NCBI GenBank assembly: GCA_028274465.1
Contig: CM051456.1
Location: 69,860,753 to 69,924,752 of the forward strand
Source of the DNA: Plantago ovata
Taxonomy: Eukaryota; Streptophyta; Magnoliopsida; Lamiales; Plantaginaceae
Reading direction: 5' to 3'
Length of the DNA: 64,000 nt
In this document: positions 60,271 to 64,000 of the stretch, piece by piece
How the letters are laid out: each line of letters opens with the position of its first letter
Position numbering within the stretch: position 1 is the stretch's first letter
Position numbers and translations under genes: made by a program
The notes under the pieces: generated by a model
Database searches by the model: none
Seen by the model: only the letters and a program-made list of their open reading frames with translations
Told to the model about the DNA's origin: nothing

Positions 60271-60391
60271 GGTGCACCCGGGAAAGGTAGAACGCCTGGG
60301 CGCATCTGCCGCTCGCAGGCGGACCGCCCCTCACACGGGGCGGTGCGCCCCGGAGAGGCAGACGCTTGGGCACCCCAGGCGGACCGCCCCC
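60271..60391 (+). mobile_element. GC-rich block of element J between copia LTRs
   Basis: Continues the ggcggaccgcccctcacacg motif series interrupted by LTR L and is itself interrupted by LTR M. Confidence 0.8.
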
Positions 60392-62502
60392 TGTAAGAAA
60401 ATATGGTCAGTGTTACCCCTAGGGTACGCAGCGGAATTTCAAAAAATTTCTTAACATGCAGGTTAATTGATCATGTATATGCCGTATATATTTAAACACG
60501 TCAATTAAAAGACTTACAATACTCCAAAAGCAAGCACAACTTCCAAGTCTTCGTGATAATCCGGTGAATCTTCTCCTTCGTCGAAGTCGAAGATATCTGC
60601 AATACTTTGATTATCTGCAAGACAATAAAAGTCAGTTTCCAGCTCCTTGAACCTCAACCTTGGTATCCACGGATGAACAGCTTATGAGAAAGAATGCTAG
60701 GATATTCTTTGTGTGGCCAAGAAGATGGGGCGGCGGTTTTCCTCCGGTGAGGGGTGGCGCGCGCGTGGGCTAGGGAGAGGTAGGAGAGAGCTTTTTATTT
60801 TCACTAAGAAAACTGGTAGACAAACTATATGTCTGGGTATTCAACTGTGTGAAAGTCTATGTCAAAAGCTCTCTAATAGTCTACTATATATAGTAGTCAA
60901 TAGAAGCCTAATGAATAATCAATTAGACTTCATGAAGGAATAAGAATCTAATTCTTATCGCACTAGGAAACCAATTCAAGTCTAGATTCATTCCCAATCA
61001 AGTTAGAACTCAATCAGGAAAATCTAACTTATCCCTTGGACTTCTAATAGAGGAAGGAGTCGAACTCCTTCCCCTATCTCAGCTGCGCGCGCGCGCGCTC
61101 CCCCAGGGAGGTTAGGTGGGTCCCATTTTGGGACCCACTTATAGTTCTAAGGCAATTCAAACTCCAAGTAGATTTTGTCCATGTGCATATATTAATTCCA
61201 AATTAACATTTCCTTTCAAATCAAACCTCTACTATATTTCTAAAATATAATCTTTAATTGTATTTACATAAAATACAATAAATCAGCCAATTCAATTAAT
61301 AATTCCAAATCATTAATTGAGCCACAAAATATTATAATTAATTCCAAATCAATTATAATCCATCAACCACAATTAATTCTAAATTAATTGCGATTCCATC
61401 TTTAAGGATATTCGGATAAGCTGAATCACCACATAGTGTGACACATAGGGCCTCATTGTATTAAGCAAGTCCTAGACTAGGCAAAATGGAATTTCTAGAC
61501 GGTTCCATTTGCAATATTAATACATGAGGACGTTTGAGAGGTTTCTCAAAGCAAACCCTTTCGTTGTGAAGTCTGTTGCGCTCAACGCGGCGATCGTAAC
61601 GTCCCTTCATTTGACTGACTCGAATGCATCTAGGATCGATGAAGTGTCTATCCCAATAATACATCCACGGGCGTCTTCAGTGAGTTGCATGGTGAATCCA
61701 ATATCTATTATGACCATCATAATAATATTGATATGTTGGCCAGCGGTTTTACCAATCACAACTATGAACGACTATGAGCAGTGCTCTCCTGTGCTACACA
61801 TGAGAGATGAATCCTTCACAGAAACACTTATCATCCCCATTTGTATGTAGCCATAATCATGGATCGTGTCTTGGGTCAACTGCTTATTCAGAGCTGACAT
61901 CGATGGGTCCACCAAGGATATGGGGCAACAAATGTGATGATAAAGTCCTGTAAGTCCAAAGGACGACTGGCATCACTTCGACAACTTACCGGTTCCCATA
62001 GACACTTCGGTGTAGAGTATACATCGATGGTAGTGTCCGGTGGGTACTTCCATTGTTCGTTAATCATCCTTCGAACAACTATGCGCAGTTATGGGAACGT
62101 TTCTTGATTGTCCAACAATCCGTTCCGTGGCCGTGGGATCGGCTCACACTTGCTCCAACAAGTATAACCTCCACGCATACTAGTCTCAGCTGGTTCATTC
62201 AGACCCCTACACCCGAGATGAACCTCGACTAGGGAGAGTTTGGGATAGATGATAACTCACATAGCTCCCACTATCTGTGTGATCGGTCATCTATACGAGG
62301 GGACATGTTTAATATCAATACAGACAGGAATAGAGATATGACATGTTGTATGCCTGGTGTAATATAAATATGAAAGCGATACTCAATAGTCAAACAACAA
62401 ACATATATTATATTACGTTGACATGTGTAATAGTACAAATATGACCTTTATAAAGGCTGCATGCCCTTAATAAGGACTGTCTCTAGGACATATACACTAT
62501 CA
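60392..62502 (-). mobile_element. Copia element M, 3' LTR
   Basis: 2111 bp, same ends as LTR K and L but more diverged. Followed by the purine tract complement atctcccacttggact. Confidence 0.9.
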
Positions 62503-63174
62503 ATCTCCCACTTGGACTAGAGCCAGTCACCTTTATGCTTAATACCCAGATTAGCATAATGTCTTAAGTGGACATCCACTATAAGACCTTGGTGAAAGGA
62601 TCTGCCACGTTGTCCGTGGTAGAGACACGTTCTATACTAACTTCTCCTCTATCAATAATCTCATGTATAACGTGATACTTTCTAAGTACATGTTTGTTCT
62701 TGTTTGTAGATCTAGGCTCCTTAGCTTGAGCGACAGCGCCCGTATTGTCACAATAAATCGTTATTGGACTAGGAGCAGGAACAACCCTCAATTCCTTCAG
62801 GAACTCTGATATCCAGACAGCTTCTTTCGATGCTTCTGATGCAGCAATGTACTCGGCTTCTGTGGATGAATCAGAAATCGTGGATTTCTTAGAACTCTTC
62901 CAACAGATAGCTCCTCCGTTCAATTTGAATACGTATCATGTCTGTGACTTAAAGTCATCAGGATTTGATTCAAATCCAGGGTCGACATAACCAGACATCT
63001 TTAATTCTGGTTCTCCACCAAACACCAAGAACATTTCCTTAGTCCGTCGAAGGTACTTAAGAATGTTCTTTACAGCAGTCCAGTGAGGTACTCCTGGATT
63101 CTGTTGGTGTCGACAAGTGACACTAAGCGCATATGCCACATCGGGCCTTGTGCAATTAATTGCATACATTATAG
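62503..63174 (-). mobile_element. Copia element M, RNase H and end of reverse transcriptase
   Basis: The minus strand encodes RNase H (62579-62923; SSTEAEYIAASEASKEAVWI) and the C-terminal edge of the reverse transcriptase (RPDVAYALSVTCRHQQNPGV). The sequence is cut by LTR N at 63175; the rest is not in the window. Confidence 0.85.
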
Positions 63175-64000
63175 TGTAAGAAAATACGGTCAGAGTTACC
63201 CCTAGGGTACGGAGCGGAATTTGAAAAATTTTCTTAACATACAGGTTAATTGATTATGCATATGCCGTATATATTTAAATACGTCAATTAGAAGACTTAC
63301 AGTACTCCAAAAGCAAGCATAGCTTCCAAGTCTTCGTAATAATCTGGTGTATCTTCTCCTTCGTCGAAGTCGAAGATACCTGCAATGCTTTGATTATCTG
63401 CAAGACAATAAAAGTCAGTTTCCAGCTCCTTGAACCTCAACCTTGGTATCCAAGGATGAACAGCTTATCGGAAAGAATGCTAGGATATTCTTTATGTGGC
63501 CAAGAAGATGGGGCGGCGGTTTTCCTCCGGTGAGGGTGGCGCGCGCGTGGGGTTTGGTAGAGGTAGGGGAGAGCTTTTATTTTCTCTAAGAAAACTGATA
63601 GAAAGAATGATCTAAAATCTATCTGTTGAATCAACCATAATAAAAACACTCTAATAGTCTACTATATATAGTAGTCAATAGAAGCCTAATGAATAATCAA
63701 TTAGACTTCATAAAGGAATAAGAATCTAATTCTTATCGCACTAGGAAACCAATTTCAAGTCTAGATTCATTCCCAATCAAATTAAAACTCAATCAGGAAA
63801 ATCTAACTTATCCCTTGGACTTCTAATAGAGGAAGGAGTCGAACTCCTTCCCCTATACCATCTGCGCGCGCGCTCCCAAGGGTAATAGGTGGGTCCCGAT
63901 TTTGGGACCCACTTATAGTTCTAAGACAATTCAAACTCCAAGTAGATTTTGCCCATGTGAATATAATAATTCTAAATTAACATATCCTTTCAAATCAAAC
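63175..64000 (-). mobile_element. Copia LTR N (runs off the window)
   Basis: Starts tgtaagaaaatacggtcaga inside copia sequence and shows the same CG run (63864-63872). It is either an insertion of a sister element into M or the 5' LTR of M after a large internal loss; the right end is needed to decide. Confidence 0.85.

Overview
The window is nuclear DNA of a flowering plant, most likely a eudicot. The evidence is spliced genes on AT-rich DNA, a plant-type mitochondrial calcium-uptake (MICU) gene, a Stowaway MITE, a Cassandra element carrying 5S rRNA sequence, and large Ty3/gypsy and Ty1/copia LTR elements. The species cannot be told from the sequence alone.

Layout. 0-3.2 kb: the 5' exons of a MICU gene on the minus strand, with a MITE and a long TAA microsatellite in its introns. 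4.5-12.0 kb: four spliced, partly decayed genes that resemble the plant-specific F-box family typified by At1g67623/At2g35280. They are separated by AT-rich repeats that carry tRNA-like modules. 12.6-14.7 kb: two diverged copies of a small gene I do not recognise, both with in-frame stops. 13.6-17.14 kb: a tandem array of about a dozen imperfect RNA hairpins. They have related flanks and a recurring GTGTTCAG-like motif about 25 nt before the 5' arm, but their arms differ from unit to unit. Units that can be aligned show paired, compensatory changes in the two arms. This array is the most striking feature here and looks like a diversified microRNA-like or small-RNA cluster.

17.14-64.0 kb: LTR retrotransposons nested five levels deep. 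A gypsy element (J) inserted at 17142, at the edge of the hairpin array. A Tat-like gypsy element (17184-46656, minus strand) sits inside J's 5' LTR. A solo LTR (C) sits inside the Tat gag gene. A gag-only element (D-G, 31490-43570) sits inside that solo LTR. A minus-strand gag-protease element (E-F, 32648-39078) sits inside the LTR of D-G. A second block (A-B plus a truncated relative, 18635-29810) also interrupts Tat. A small hAT element lies in one Tat LTR, and its empty site is preserved in the other. A Cassandra TRIM lies in the J LTR. From 50.8 kb on, J is broken up by copia elements with LTRs of about 2.1 kb, and part of J together with a copia LTR has been duplicated. Most of these elements are broken; only two gag-type reading frames look whole.

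Host gene content is therefore confined to the first 17 kb. The F-box-like cluster, the small gene pair and the hairpin array share the marks of repeated local duplication followed by rapid divergence.
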